This document shows, piece after piece, positions 38,436 to 48,400 of a DNA stretch of 64,000 nt (within the stretch, counting starts at the first letter, position 1; every line of letters starts with the position of its first letter). This DNA is from Apilactobacillus kunkeei DSM 12361 = ATCC 700308. GTDB lineage: Bacteria > Bacillota > Bacilli > Lactobacillales > Lactobacillaceae. Both the position numbers and the translations under genes were made by a program. Location: the NCBI RefSeq assembly GCF_001281265.1, contig NZ_JXDB01000006.1, positions 48,128 through 112,127 of the forward strand, given 5' to 3'. The notes under the pieces were generated by a model. The model made no database searches, was not told the DNA's origin, and was given only the letters and a program-made list of their open reading frames with translations.

Positions 38436-41078
38436 ATGAAAAAATTAGATAGTAGTCAAATTCGTGCTATGTATTTGGAATTTTTCAAACAACATGGTCA
38501 CACAATTGAACCAAGTGCTTCATTAGTACCAAAGGACGATCCATCACTTCTATGGATTAACTCTGGTGTTGCCACAATGAAGAAATACTTTGACGGTAGT
38601 GTTGTTCCAAAGAACCACCGTTTAACTAGTTCACAAAAAAGTATTAGAACTAACGATATCGAAAATGTTGGTAAGACAGCTCGTCACCACACATTATTCG
38701 AAATGTTAGGTAACTTCTCAGTTGGTGATTACTTCAAGAAAGAAGCAATTACATGGGCTTTTGAATTACTAACTTCACCAGAATGGTTTGGTTGGGACAA
38801 AGAAAAGCTATATATGACTGTATATCCTGAAGATACTGATGCTAAGAAATACTGGCAAGAAGCAGGGGTTGCTGCTGACCACTTAATCGACATGGATGAT
38901 AACTTCTGGGATATTGGTCAAGGTCCTTCAGGTCCAGATACTGAAATCTTCTACGACCGTGGCGAAAAATACGATAATTTAGCTCCAGATGATCCAGAAA
39001 ACTACCCTGGTGGGGAAAACGAAAGATATCTTGAAGTTTGGAACATTGTGTTTTCACAATTTAACCACAAACCAGATGATACTTACGAACCACTTCCAAG
39101 AAAGAACATTGATACGGGGATGGGATTAGAACGTGTTGTTTCAATTTTTGAAGACGCACCAACTAACTTTGAAACCGACTTGTTCATGCCAATCATTGAA
39201 AAGACTCAATCACTAAGTGATGGTAAGAAGTACGGTACAAATTCTCAAGACGATATCGACTTTAAGATTATCGCTGACCACGCTCGTGCAATTACTTTCG
39301 CTATTGGCGACGGTGCTCTTCCATCAAACGTTGGTAGAGGATATGTTATCAGACGTTTAATCAGACGTGCCATTGTATCGGGTCACCGTTTAGGCATCAA
39401 GGATGACTTCTTATACCAATTAGTTCCAGTTGTTGGCGAAATCATGAAGTCATACTACCCAGAAGTATTGGAACAAAAGGATTACCTAGAAAAGGTTATT
39501 CATTCTGAAGAAAAACGTTTCAATGAAACACTATCTGATGGTTTACAACTTCTTGGTGAATTGATGGACAACTTGAAGAAGACTAACCAAAAGACCGTTG
39601 AAGGAAAAGATGCATTTAAACTATATGATACTTACGGTTTCCCATTAGAAATGACTAAGGAATACCTAGAAGATGCTGGATTCTCAGTTGATGAAACTGG
39701 TTTTAAGGCAGAAATGCAAAAGCAAAAAGAACGTGCTAGAAATGCCCGTGGAAACGACAAGTCAATGGGTGTTCAACGTGATCTATTAATCGACATTAAG
39801 ACACCAAGTGAATACGTTGGATACTCACAACTAGAAGTTGATGATGCCAAATTACTTGATATTATTGTTGATGAAAAACTAGTTGACCAAGCAGGCGCTG
39901 GGGAAGCTGAAGTTATCTTTGATAAGACTCCTTTCTACGCTGAAATGGGTGGTCAAGTTGCTGACCAAGGTACAATTGTTGATGAAGATGGTAACCTATG
40001 TGCAAAGGTTACTGACGTTCAACATGCACCAAATGGTCAAAACTTACACACTGTTGAAGTAATTACTAGTCTGTCAAAAGACCACCAATACAAACTAAGT
40101 GTTGATCGTAAGTTCCACGCATTGGTTGAACACAACCATACTGCAACCCACTTATTGGACCAATCATTGAGAAATGTTTTAGGTGACCATACTCAACAAG
40201 CCGGTTCATTAGTTGAGCCAAACTACTTAAGATTTGACTTCACTCACTTCGGTTCAGTTACTAAGGAAGACCTACAAAAGGTTGAAGACTTAGTTAACGA
40301 AGAAATTTTTAAGGCAGAACCTGTTACTACTGTTGAAACAGATCAAGAAACTGGTAAGAAGATGGGTGCCATCGCCTTATTCGACAGCAAATACGGTGAT
40401 AAGGTTAGAGTTGTTAGTGCCGGTGATTACTCAGTTGAATTCTGTGGTGGTAATCACGTAAGCAACACTAGTCAAATTGGACTATTCAAGATTGTTTCAG
40501 AATCAGGTGTTGGTGCTGGTGTTAGAAGAATTGAAGCCGTAACTTCAAAGGCTGCTTTTGATTACCTAAACAATGAAGAAGCACTTCTAAAACAAGTTGC
40601 TGATCAAGTTAAGACTATCCAAGTTAAGGAAGTTCCTAACAAGGTTGCTCAATTACAAGAACAAATCAAGGACTTACAACAAAAACAAGATAAGTTAGAA
40701 TCAAAGATTGCTAGCCAACAAGCTAACTCATTTTTCGATGACGTTAAACAAGTTAACGGAAACAAGATTATCACTGGTGTCTTAAATGTTTCTGGAATGG
40801 ATCAATTAAGACAACTAGCTGATACTTGGAGAAGTAAGAAACTATCAGACGTATTAGTACTTGGAACTCAAAGTGGTGAAAAGGCTAACCTAATCGTTGC
40901 TGTTAGTGATGAAAAGGTTAAGGATGGCATGAAGGCCGGTGACATCATTAAGTCAATTTCTAAGGAAATTAATGGTGGCGGTGGTGGCCGTCCAAACATG
41001 GCTCAAGCCGGTGGTTCAAAGCCTGAAGGATTACCTAAGGCAATGGAAGCAGCAGTTGCTTGGTTAGAAAACTTTTAA
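38436..41078 (+). CDS. alaS: Alanyl-tRNA synthetase
   Basis: 880 residues, class II. The catalytic core has FLEFFK-type N-terminal helices and TSSQKSIRTNDIENVG. The editing domain has HNHTATHLL and the distal zinc ligand in EFCGGNHV. A C-terminal coiled coil and the DHHA1-like C-Ala domain (GGGGGRPNMAQAGG) complete it. The start is ATG at 38436 with TTGGAGGGA; the in-frame ATG at 38406 lies in the T-box terminator and is rejected. Confidence 0.97.
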   Translation: MKKLDSSQIRAMYLEFFKQHGHTIEPSASLVPKDDPSLLWINSGVATMKKYFDGSVVPKNHRLTSSQKSIRTNDIENVGKTARHHTLFEMLGNFSVGDYFKKEAITWAFELLTSPEWFGWDKEKLYMTVYPEDTDAKKYWQEAGVAADHLIDMDDNFWDIGQGPSGPDTEIFYDRGEKYDNLAPDDPENYPGGENERYLEVWNIVFSQFNHKPDDTYEPLPRKNIDTGMGLERVVSIFEDAPTNFETDLFMPIIEKTQSLSDGKKYGTNSQDDIDFKIIADHARAITFAIGDGALPSNVGRGYVIRRLIRRAIVSGHRLGIKDDFLYQLVPVVGEIMKSYYPEVLEQKDYLEKVIHSEEKRFNETLSDGLQLLGELMDNLKKTNQKTVEGKDAFKLYDTYGFPLEMTKEYLEDAGFSVDETGFKAEMQKQKERARNARGNDKSMGVQRDLLIDIKTPSEYVGYSQLEVDDAKLLDIIVDEKLVDQAGAGEAEVIFDKTPFYAEMGGQVADQGTIVDEDGNLCAKVTDVQHAPNGQNLHTVEVITSLSKDHQYKLSVDRKFHALVEHNHTATHLLDQSLRNVLGDHTQQAGSLVEPNYLRFDFTHFGSVTKEDLQKVEDLVNEEIFKAEPVTTVETDQETGKKMGAIALFDSKYGDKVRVVSAGDYSVEFCGGNHVSNTSQIGLFKIVSESGVGAGVRRIEAVTSKAAFDYLNNEEALLKQVADQVKTIQVKEVPNKVAQLQEQIKDLQQKQDKLESKIASQQANSFFDDVKQVNGNKIITGVLNVSGMDQLRQLADTWRSKKLSDVLVLGTQSGEKANLIVAVSDEKVKDGMKAGDIIKSISKEINGGGGGRPNMAQAGGSKPEGLPKAMEAAVAWLENF

Positions 41079-41157
41079 AAATAATTAATATTTAAGTTTT
41101 ATTTTGTTCCAAGTAGAATTATAATAAACCTACATCATAGATTTAGAGGTGTTATAA

Positions 41158-41430
41158 ATGAGTGCTTCAGATAAGACAATGTATTTTGATTTAAGCAACA
41201 ACACTCCAAAGAATGTTCACGATACTCTTTTAATTGTATTTAAGGCGTTGGAGGAAAAAGGATACGATCCATACAATCAAATTGTCGGATATTTAATTTC
41301 AGGAGATCCTGCATATATTCCTCGATTTAATGATGCTCGTAATTTAATTCGTCGATACGAAAGAGACGAAATTATTGAAGAGTTGGTTCGTTTTTACTTG
41401 GACAAGAATAATGATCGTGAGGAAAACTAA
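41158..41430 (+). CDS. ireB: IreB family regulatory phosphoprotein (UPF0297, YrzL)
   Basis: 90 residues, highly conserved small family: [29 protein letters not shown] and ITRY-like [10 protein letters not shown]. In enterococci IreB is phosphorylated by the kinase IreK at N-terminal threonines and limits cephalosporin resistance; a threonine (Thr7) is present. It begins the conserved ireB-ruvX-yrzB cluster after alaS. Confidence 0.93.
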   Translation: MSASDKTMYFDLSNNTPKNVHDTLLIVFKALEEKGYDPYNQIVGYLISGDPAYIPRFNDARNLIRRYERDEIIEELVRFYLDKNNDREEN

Positions 41431-41433
41431 TAT

Positions 41434-41865
41434 ATGAGATTAATGGGGATGGATGTCGGATCTAAGACAGTTGGGATTTCCGTTAGTGATTTGTTGGGAT
41501 GGACAGCACAAGGTGTTGAAATCATTCCAATTAACGAAGACGAAGAACAATTTGGATTAGATCGGGTAGCCGAATTAGTCGAAAAATATGAAATTACGGG
41601 GTTTGTTCTAGGATTACCTAAGAACATGAATAATACCTCAGGACCTAGGGTTGAAGCTTCAAAACGATATGGTGAAATGTTAAAAGAAAAGTTTAACTTG
41701 CCAGTCGACTTTGTTGACGAACGATTAACAACTGTTGAAGCCGAAAGAATGCTTATTGAAAAAGCGGACACTTCTAGAGAAAAACGTAAAAAAGTTATCG
41801 ATAAAATTGCCTCCGAATTGATTTTACAAACCTATTTGGATGGTAAAGGTAAACTAACAAGATAA
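41434..41865 (+). CDS. ruvX: Holliday junction resolvase-like protein / pre-16S rRNA nuclease YqgF
   Basis: 143 residues with an RNase H-like fold. The acidic active-site positions are in [15 protein letters not shown], and the DERLTT segment with the distal [13 protein letters not shown] loop is present. YqgF trims the 16S rRNA 5' end in E. coli. It starts three bases after ireB. Confidence 0.92.
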   Translation: MRLMGMDVGSKTVGISVSDLLGWTAQGVEIIPINEDEEQFGLDRVAELVEKYEITGFVLGLPKNMNNTSGPRVEASKRYGEMLKEKFNLPVDFVDERLTTVEAERMLIEKADTSREKRKKVIDKIASELILQTYLDGKGKLTR

Positions 41866-41883
41866 AGAGAGGAGAGCTTAGCA

Positions 41884-42198
41884 ATGGACAACAACAACGA
41901 AGAAGAACAACAACAAATTTCATTAGTTGACGAAAAGGGAAACGAAGAATTATACGACGTTTTATTTACTTTCGAATCTGATGATTTTGGTAAATCATAC
42001 ATCTTACTTTACCCAGCCGGTAAAGCAGATGATGAAGAAGTTAACATTGAAGCATATGCCTTACCAGAAGGCGATGATCCAATGGACCCACAAGGTGGAG
42101 ATTTACAATTAATTGAAACTGATGAAGAATGGGAAATGGTTGAATCAGTGCTAAACACTTTATTAGATACCGATGACGGTGACGATGAAGAAGAATAA
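41884..42198 (+). CDS. yrzB: DUF1292 family protein YrzB
   Basis: 104 residues, very acidic (DDGDDEEE end). The DUF1292 core is visible: EELYDVLFTFESDDFGKSYILLYP and the later EEWEMVESVLNTL. Function unknown. Third gene of the ireB-ruvX-yrzB operon, ending at a terminator. Confidence 0.9.
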   Translation: MDNNNEEEQQQISLVDEKGNEELYDVLFTFESDDFGKSYILLYPAGKADDEEVNIEAYALPEGDDPMDPQGGDLQLIETDEEWEMVESVLNTLLDTDDGDDEEE

Positions 42199-42207
42199 AC
42201 AATAACT

Positions 42208-42236
42208 AAAAAGATGCCGCAACGGCGTCTTTTTTT
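42208..42236 (+). terminator. Rho-independent terminator after yrzB
   Basis: GATGCCG (42213-42219) pairs with CGGCGTC (42223-42229), with an A-run and seven T. Confidence 0.9.
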
Positions 42237-42307
42237 GTGTTCTTTACTGGTTATAGTCTGCCTTTTCATGCTAAAATAGTGATGAAGTTAATGGAGGTTT
42301 ATCGAAA

Positions 42308-42571
42308 ATGAACGACACGAATCAACGCTTTAAAGCTAGTATTGGAAAAAAGAATTACACATTTGTAGGTAAGAGTTCCGCAGATCACATGAATACAGTG
42401 ACTGAATTAATGAATCGTCAATTGGTTCAATTAAAAGAAATGTCACCAGATATTAATGACGAAGATGCAGCTATTTTATTGGCTTTTAACGCATTTTCAG
42501 AGCAAATTAAGTTACAAGAAAAATTAAATGAATTAACCGAAAATAACGAAGAAGAAGGAAACATGAACTAA
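42308..42571 (+). CDS. zapA: Cell division protein ZapA
   Basis: 87 residues: a beta-hairpin start (RFKASIGKKNYTFVGKSS) and a C-terminal helix forming the coiled coil (DEDAAILLAFNAFSEQIKLQ). ZapA bundles FtsZ filaments. The stop overlaps the cvpA start (TAATG), so the two are coupled. Confidence 0.88.
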   Translation: MNDTNQRFKASIGKKNYTFVGKSSADHMNTVTELMNRQLVQLKEMSPDINDEDAAILLAFNAFSEQIKLQEKLNELTENNEEEGNMN

Positions 42572-43056
42572 TGCTTTTTAATATTATTATCTTTCTACTA
42601 CTTATCTATGGCGCATACGATGGATATCACCGTGGATTAGCACAAGAAATATTACGTGTTGTTGGTTTTTTGTTTAGCTTATTTGTTTCTCTATACTTTG
42701 CTAGAGATTTGAGCCAAGCTATCTTTGCAAATAGTAGTTTGATTAATGATCAAATCCTATGTAACAGTATCAGTTTCTTCATTATTTTCTTAATTTCTGG
42801 AATTTTTGTTCGTATTATTATCTCAATCGTAGATAAGATTACACACATTCCAGTAATTCATCAACTTAATGCATTAGGTGGGACCATTATTGGATTGATT
42901 ATCGCTTACGTATCAATTCTATTTATTTTAAACGTGATTTCTGTTCTACCAAGTAATCAAATAACTAAACAATATCATCAGTCATCAGTTGCTGAGTTTA
43001 TTGTTCATAAGACACCAATTATTTCACACGATTTATATGAAAAATGGCTAAGATAA
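42571..43056 (+). CDS. CvpA family membrane protein
   Basis: 161 residues with four hydrophobic helices. The family opening is visible (LLIYGAYDGYHRGLAQEILRVVGF), as is the third helix (LNALGGTIIGLIIAYVSILF). Members are linked to colicin V secretion and envelope stress, with unclear function in Firmicutes. It lies between zapA and mutS2, its usual neighbours. Confidence 0.88.
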   Translation: MLFNIIIFLLLIYGAYDGYHRGLAQEILRVVGFLFSLFVSLYFARDLSQAIFANSSLINDQILCNSISFFIIFLISGIFVRIIISIVDKITHIPVIHQLNALGGTIIGLIIAYVSILFILNVISVLPSNQITKQYHQSSVAEFIVHKTPIISHDLYEKWLR

Positions 43057-43069
43057 GGTGATTAAATAA

Positions 43070-45427
43070 ATGAATGAAAAAGTTCTATCCACTTTAGAAT
43101 ATGAAAAAGTTAAGAGTTCAATCGAGCAATACTTAACTACCAGAAACGGGAAAAAGGAACTAGCTGCACTATCACCGGTAGATAATCCTAACACTATTAA
43201 TATGTGGCTTGATGAAACTGATGATGGGGCGCATATTTTACGTTTAGATAAAGAAATTTCTATTCCCAAGCTTGATGATGTTACTCCATACATGAAGCGT
43301 TTAAAAATCGACGCCTCATTGAATGGTAGTGAATTATCAAAGATAAATAAGATTTTAAAGACATCTAACTATCTAGTTAGATTTTTTAATAACCTAAGAG
43401 ACGATGAAGTATCATTGAATCGTTTATATAAACTAATCAATGAAATTCAGGCAGTCCCAAACATTTCACAACGACTATCCGATTCAATTGACGACGATGG
43501 CAGATTATTAAATACTGCCTCAAAGGAATTGAATGCAATCAGACGTCGAATGGATGTTATTAAGGGTGAAGTGCGTTCAATTATGAATCAATTCACTCAA
43601 AAGCACAGTAAAGATTTAACTGAACCAATCGTAACAATTAGAGAAGACCGAATGGTGTTACCAGTTAAAGCTGAAAATAAAAATAAGTTTGGTGGAATTG
43701 TGCATGATCGCAGTTCTTCTGGCCAAACATTGTACATTGAACCAGCGTCAACTGTTGGTTTGAATACAGAACTTCGTCAAAAACAAATTGAAGAACGTCA
43801 TGAAGAAAGACGTATCTTAATCGAATTATCTGATTTGATTCGTCCTTACCAAAGTGAAATCATCAATAACTCTAAGATATTAGGACACTTAGATTTGATT
43901 AATGCCAAGGCCAAATATGCGAGAGATTTAAAGGCAACCAGACCAATTGTATCAAACGAAAATCATGTTAACTTAAAGCAAGCTAGACATCCTTTAATTG
44001 ATATGAATAAGGTTGTTGCAAATGATTTATACATTGGCAAAGATAACAAGGCAATTATTATTACCGGTCCTAATACCGGTGGTAAGACCATCACTATCAA
44101 GACATTAGGATTACTTCAATTGATGGCACAATCTGGTTTATTTGTGACAGCCAACGAAGGTTCATCCGTTGCAGTATTTGACAATGTCTTCGCTGATATT
44201 GGTGACGAACAATCAATCGAACAAAACCTAAGTACATTCTCATCACATATGGATAATATCGTTGATATTCTAAATGGAATTACCAAGAAGAGTTTGGTAA
44301 TTCTTGATGAATTGGGTGCCGGAACTGATCCTAAGGAAGGTTCTGCTTTAGCCATCGCCATTCTAGACAAGATTGCCGAAAAAGACTGTGATGTTGTTGC
44401 TACAACTCACTATCCTGAATTGAAGGTATATGCATACAACCGTCCACAAACGATTAACGCATCTATGGAATTCGATAGTGAAACCCTTCAACCTACTTAT
44501 CATTTAATGATGGGGGTTCCTGGTCAAAGTAATGGTTTGAATATTGCATCTAGACTTGGTTTGGATGAATCAATCATTACAGAAGCTAGATCATTGGTTG
44601 ACCAAGACAGCCAAGATTTAAACACAATGATTGTTGAATTAACTGAACAAACTAAACGTGCTCGAGTTGAAGCCGATGAACTAAAGGTTCAATTGGATGA
44701 TGCTACCAAGTTACATGAAGACTTGAGTGAAGAATACGCTAAGTACAAGAATCAAAAGGATCGATTGGTGCTTGCTGCTAAGCAACAAGCAAATGAAATT
44801 GCTGAATCTGCTAAGAAAAAGGCGGATGCAATTATCAAGGATCTTCATGAAAAGCAACGTAAAGTTGGCCAAGTTACCATCAAGGAAAATGAATTAATTG
44901 ATGCTCAAGGTCAATTGAACTCACTACGCCATGACGTTAACCTGGTTAATAACCGTGTATTAAAGAAGGCGAAAGCTAAACACGATTTCCATAAGGGTGA
45001 CGACGTTATGGTTAAGTCATATGGACAACGTGGTGTGTTGGTTAAGAAATTAGATGATAATGAATGGGAAGTTCAATTAGGAATTCTTAAGATGAGAATT
45101 GCCGAAGGTGACCTTGAAAAAATCAAAGTTGATAATGATGAACAAAGATTTAATACCAAGGTTAAAAGAACTGCTTCCAAACGCGTGTCAGCTAAGCTGG
45201 ATTTACGTGGTCATCGCTATGAAGAAGCAATGCATGAAGTTGATCAATACTTGGATTCTGCCGTACTTGCAGGGTATCCTTCCGTCACAATTATTCACGG
45301 AAAAGGTACCGGAGCACTTAGACAAGGTGTCACAGATATGCTTTCTAGCGATAGACGAGTTGACTCCTTTAATTATTCACCAGCAAATGCTGGAGGAGAC
45401 GGTTCCACAGTGGTAAAATTGAAATAG
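43070..45427 (+). CDS. mutS2: MutS2 endonuclease / ribosome collision factor
   Basis: 785 residues. The lever/clamp region precedes Walker A GPNTGGKT (about 333-340), LDELGAGTDPKEG and TTHYPELK. A KOW-like linker follows, and the C-terminal Smr nuclease domain has LDLRGHRYEEA and IIHGKGTGALRQGV. It lacks the MutS mismatch-recognition domain. It suppresses recombination and, in Bacillus, splits collided ribosomes. AGGTGA precedes the ATG. Confidence 0.96.
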   Translation: MNEKVLSTLEYEKVKSSIEQYLTTRNGKKELAALSPVDNPNTINMWLDETDDGAHILRLDKEISIPKLDDVTPYMKRLKIDASLNGSELSKINKILKTSNYLVRFFNNLRDDEVSLNRLYKLINEIQAVPNISQRLSDSIDDDGRLLNTASKELNAIRRRMDVIKGEVRSIMNQFTQKHSKDLTEPIVTIREDRMVLPVKAENKNKFGGIVHDRSSSGQTLYIEPASTVGLNTELRQKQIEERHEERRILIELSDLIRPYQSEIINNSKILGHLDLINAKAKYARDLKATRPIVSNENHVNLKQARHPLIDMNKVVANDLYIGKDNKAIIITGPNTGGKTITIKTLGLLQLMAQSGLFVTANEGSSVAVFDNVFADIGDEQSIEQNLSTFSSHMDNIVDILNGITKKSLVILDELGAGTDPKEGSALAIAILDKIAEKDCDVVATTHYPELKVYAYNRPQTINASMEFDSETLQPTYHLMMGVPGQSNGLNIASRLGLDESIITEARSLVDQDSQDLNTMIVELTEQTKRARVEADELKVQLDDATKLHEDLSEEYAKYKNQKDRLVLAAKQQANEIAESAKKKADAIIKDLHEKQRKVGQVTIKENELIDAQGQLNSLRHDVNLVNNRVLKKAKAKHDFHKGDDVMVKSYGQRGVLVKKLDDNEWEVQLGILKMRIAEGDLEKIKVDNDEQRFNTKVKRTASKRVSAKLDLRGHRYEEAMHEVDQYLDSAVLAGYPSVTIIHGKGTGALRQGVTDMLSSDRRVDSFNYSPANAGGDGSTVVKLK

Positions 45428-45517
45428 AAAATTAAATCGCATAAGACTTATTCTTTGCATTTAATTACTAAACAGTCTAAACTTACTTTCAGTAAGAAAA
45501 ATAAGGAGGCTATTAAT

Positions 45518-45829
45518 ATGGTTTCAGAAACAACAGATAAGACATTTGAAAAAGATACTGCCGAAGGTGTTACTTTAACTGATTTTTGGGCAACTTGGTG
45601 TGGTCCTTGCCGTATGCAATCACCAGTTGTAGACCAATTATCTGAAGAAATGGGTGACAAGGTAACATTCAATAAGATGGATGTTGACCAAAACCCAGAA
45701 ACACCACAAAAATTTGGTATTATGAGTATTCCTACTTTATTAGTAAAGAAAGATGGCGAAGTTGTAGATAGCATCGTGGGTTACCACAGCAAAGAACAAC
45801 TAGCTAAGATCTTAAATCAATACCTATAA
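45518..45829 (+). CDS. trxA: Thioredoxin
   Basis: 103 residues. The active site WCGPC is at 27-31 and the cis-proline segment is GIMSIPTLLV. It is the general disulfide reductant and likely donor for Tpx and the Met-sulfoxide reductase in this window. The start is ATG at 45518 with AAGGAGG; an in-frame ATG 63 bases upstream has no site. uvrC, often next in Bacillus, is not here. Confidence 0.96.
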   Translation: MVSETTDKTFEKDTAEGVTLTDFWATWCGPCRMQSPVVDQLSEEMGDKVTFNKMDVDQNPETPQKFGIMSIPTLLVKKDGEVVDSIVGYHSKEQLAKILNQYL

Positions 45830-45832
45830 GAC

Positions 45833-45872
45833 AAAAAAAGAACGTTTAGCATATCGCTAAGCGTTCTTTTTT
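45833..45872. terminator. Bidirectional terminator between trxA and yslB
   Basis: AAAGAACGTTTAGC and GCTAAGCGTTCTTT pair around ATATC, with A and T runs on the two sides. It serves trxA (+) and yslB (-), which converge. Confidence 0.9.
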
Positions 45873-45873
45873 A

Positions 45874-46365
45874 TTATTGTTTTAAATCAAATTCTTTAAC
45901 GGAATCCTCAATTACTGGAGCTGGATGCTTTGGATCCATATGTACTCTAATAAGGACGGTTCCATTTTTTTCTTCTTTAGGATTCATTTCAGCTTCAGAA
46001 ATTACTCCGAATTGTTGTTGAGCAATTTGAGCTAAGAAACCGGATTCAAACATGAAGTCGGCATCTGGATTGGCTTCGATTCTTTTAGCAACGATATCTC
46101 CGCTCAATGTCCATTTGATTTCATGCTTGTTTTCAGAAGAAACAGATAAGTCACCTAAACCTGATTGTTTGAAAAATAGGACAGTATCCAAAGCGTCTTT
46201 TAATGGGAACTTTCTGGCAATCTTTTTACCAGCCCAATACATGATGCTGTGGGTATCATTTCCCAATAAATCGTTTAATAATACGTCTCTTAATAATTCT
46301 TGGCCCCATAGAGGACGAGTAGAATCGTTATCAATTATTTTATTGTAAAGATTATTATTATCCAT
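45874..46365 (-). CDS. yslB: YslB family protein (DUF2507)
   Basis: 163 residues. The DUF2507 pattern is visible: LWGQELLRDVLLNDLLGNDTHSIMYWAGKKIARKFPL, given here only in outline, then FESGFLAQIAQQQFG. Function unknown. The start is ATG at 46365 with GAGGT eight bases upstream; an in-frame start at 46380 overlaps that site. It is divergent from murI, its neighbour in Bacillus too. The 164-base gap between the two genes holds only AT-rich promoter-like sequence. Confidence 0.85.
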   Translation of the reverse strand: MDNNNLYNKIIDNDSTRPLWGQELLRDVLLNDLLGNDTHSIMYWAGKKIARKFPLKDALDTVLFFKQSGLGDLSVSSENKHEIKWTLSGDIVAKRIEANPDADFMFESGFLAQIAQQQFGVISEAEMNPKEEKNGTVLIRVHMDPKHPAPVIEDSVKEFDLKQ

Positions 46366-46529
46366 ACTTGTTAACCTCAATTCCTTATATACAAGTACAT
46401 TATATTATAAATTTATCATAATTTATATATCCCAGTTAAAATTAAAGTAAATGTTTATCTTTAATAAATGTCAGATAGGGCTAAAAATGGTAATATAAAA
46501 GTAATGGAACTGAAAAGAGGGTTACTATT

Positions 46530-47345
46530 TTGAGCAAAAAAGCGATTGGTTTTATGGATTCTGGAGTTGGTGGCTTAACTGTTGCTAAGCTAGCAATGGA
46601 AGAATTACAAAACGAAAATATTGCATATTTGGGCGATGAAGCCCGTTTACCATATGGTGAAAAATCTAAAGAAGAAATTCAACAATATTCATTACAAATA
46701 GCAAACTTCTTAATTGAAAAAGAAGATATTAAAATGCTGGTAATTGCATGTAATACTGCAACTTCATACGCATTAGATTATTTAAGAAATCATCTTCTTA
46801 TTCCCGTAATTGGTGTTGTTAACCCAGGAAGCATTGCTGCGGTCGATAATACAAAGACCAATCGTGTTGGATTAATTGCCACTAACGGAACTGTTAAGAG
46901 TGGTGCTTACGAACAAGAAATTAATAAGATTAATAATAATATCGAGGTATTTAGCCAAGGCTGTCCTAGATTTGTCACAATGGTTGAAAATCAAGAATAC
47001 AAAGATGCCAAAAAACAAGAAGTGGTCGATGACGATTTATCAACTATCAATATGGATAACGTTGATACTTTAATTCTTGGTTGTACGCATTTTCCAATTA
47101 TGCGTGAAATGATTCAAAAATCAGTTGGTGATTCCGTTAAACTAATTGATCCTGGATACGAGACAGTTAAGCAAATTAAGACGATTTTACAACAACATCA
47201 TATCGAAAATGATGAAGAGGAAGATACTACTTATTCCTTCTACACTACAGGTGATGCGGATAACTTCAATCAAGTTGCAAACGAATGGCTTAACTATGAA
47301 GTACACGCAAAACACCTACCAATTAAAGAATTAGAGGAGCTATGA
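46530..47345 (+). CDS. murI: Glutamate racemase
   Basis: 271 residues. Both catalytic cysteine motifs are present: ACNTATS near residue 73 and GCTHFP near residue 187, plus MDSGVGGLTV. It makes D-glutamate for peptidoglycan. The start is TTG at 46530 with AAGAGGG. The stop is three bases before the rdgB start. Confidence 0.96.
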   Translation: MSKKAIGFMDSGVGGLTVAKLAMEELQNENIAYLGDEARLPYGEKSKEEIQQYSLQIANFLIEKEDIKMLVIACNTATSYALDYLRNHLLIPVIGVVNPGSIAAVDNTKTNRVGLIATNGTVKSGAYEQEINKINNNIEVFSQGCPRFVTMVENQEYKDAKKQEVVDDDLSTINMDNVDTLILGCTHFPIMREMIQKSVGDSVKLIDPGYETVKQIKTILQQHHIENDEEEDTTYSFYTTGDADNFNQVANEWLNYEVHAKHLPIKELEEL

Positions 47346-47347
47346 TT

Positions 47348-47938
47348 ATGGACACAATTCTAATTGCGACTAACAATCAAAATAAGTCCCGCGAATTTCG
47401 CGAAATGTTTGCCGATAAAAATATCGAATTTAAAACGCTTGCAGATTTTCCAGAATTAGGTAAAATTATTGAAAATGGTGAATCATTTGAAGAAAATGCC
47501 ACCATTAAAGCACAAGCCATTTTCGAGCGAACTAACTTAGCCGTTTTAGCTGATGATTCTGGTTTGGAAGTGCCTGCATTAAATAATGAGCCTGGAATTC
47601 ATTCAGCTAGATATGCTGGAGACCATGATGACGACGCGAACAATAAAAAGTTATTAGCAAAATTAGGTGACAGTGATAAGCGTGACGCTAAATTTGTGAC
47701 TTGCTTAGTATTATTGAATCAACATGGTGAAAAATTCGTTGTTTATGGAACCGTAGAAGGAACCATTCTAAAAGCACCAAGAGGTGATAATGGTTTTGGA
47801 TACGACCCATTATTTTATGTACCAAGTAAGAAGAAGACCATGGCAGAAATGTCTGATCATGAAAAAAATGAGATAAGCCATCGTGGAAATGCAATTAAAC
47901 AACTATATAGTAAGTTTGACGAATGGTGGAGGGCTTAA
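47348..47938 (+). CDS. rdgB: XTP/dITP diphosphatase (RdgB/Ham1)
   Basis: 196 residues. Motifs: IATNNQNKSREF, the catalytic LADDSGLEVPAL, GIHSARYAG and GFGYDPLFY. It hydrolyses non-canonical purine nucleotides. The start is ATG at 47348, eight bases after GAGGAG; the ATG at 47342 is too close to the site. It is coupled to murI, as in Bacillus and most lactobacilli. Confidence 0.94.
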   Translation: MDTILIATNNQNKSREFREMFADKNIEFKTLADFPELGKIIENGESFEENATIKAQAIFERTNLAVLADDSGLEVPALNNEPGIHSARYAGDHDDDANNKKLLAKLGDSDKRDAKFVTCLVLLNQHGEKFVVYGTVEGTILKAPRGDNGFGYDPLFYVPSKKKTMAEMSDHEKNEISHRGNAIKQLYSKFDEWWRA

Positions 47939-48007
47939 GATTAAACTAATTGTAAGATTAAATAGTAAATGCTATTATAATCATATAAACGTATGAGGAG
48001 GGGTTGC

Positions 48008-48385
48008 ATGACAATTGGAGGATTAGCTGGTTTGATTGCTGCAGTTGCATTTTTCATTATTGCAATTTGTGCTGCGGTTCTACTAATCAAGTTATCTAAG
48101 ACTGTTGACGAGGTAAATAAGAATATTAATTCTATCTCTCAAGATATCACTGTAATATCAAAACAAGCCGAAGATATTTTAGCTAGCTCAAATTCATTAG
48201 TTAAGGATGTTAATGAAAAAATCAACATCTTGGATCCAGTTTATCAAGCTGCTGCAGATGTTGGACAAAGCGTTAGCGATTTAAATAACGCAACTCAAAA
48301 CTTAGCCAAAAAGTTCCAAAACAGAAACAAGAAATCATTTATGGAAAAAGCCGCAGGTGCTGGCTTTAGAATGTTTAAAAAATAA
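48008..48385 (+). CDS. DUF948 family membrane-anchored protein
   Basis: 125 residues. An N-terminal hydrophobic helix (about 7-29) is followed by an amphipathic, coiled-coil-like region (VDEVNKNINSISQDITVI, SVSDLNNATQNLAKKF), the DUF948 (YtxG) plan. The start is ATG at 48008 with GAGGAGGGG. It pairs with the YtxH-like gene 15 bases downstream; in Bacillus this pair lies near ccpA and is general-stress associated. Confidence 0.85.
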   Translation: MTIGGLAGLIAAVAFFIIAICAAVLLIKLSKTVDEVNKNINSISQDITVISKQAEDILASSNSLVKDVNEKINILDPVYQAAADVGQSVSDLNNATQNLAKKFQNRNKKSFMEKAAGAGFRMFKK

Positions 48386-48400
48386 AAGGGAGTGTTTTTT

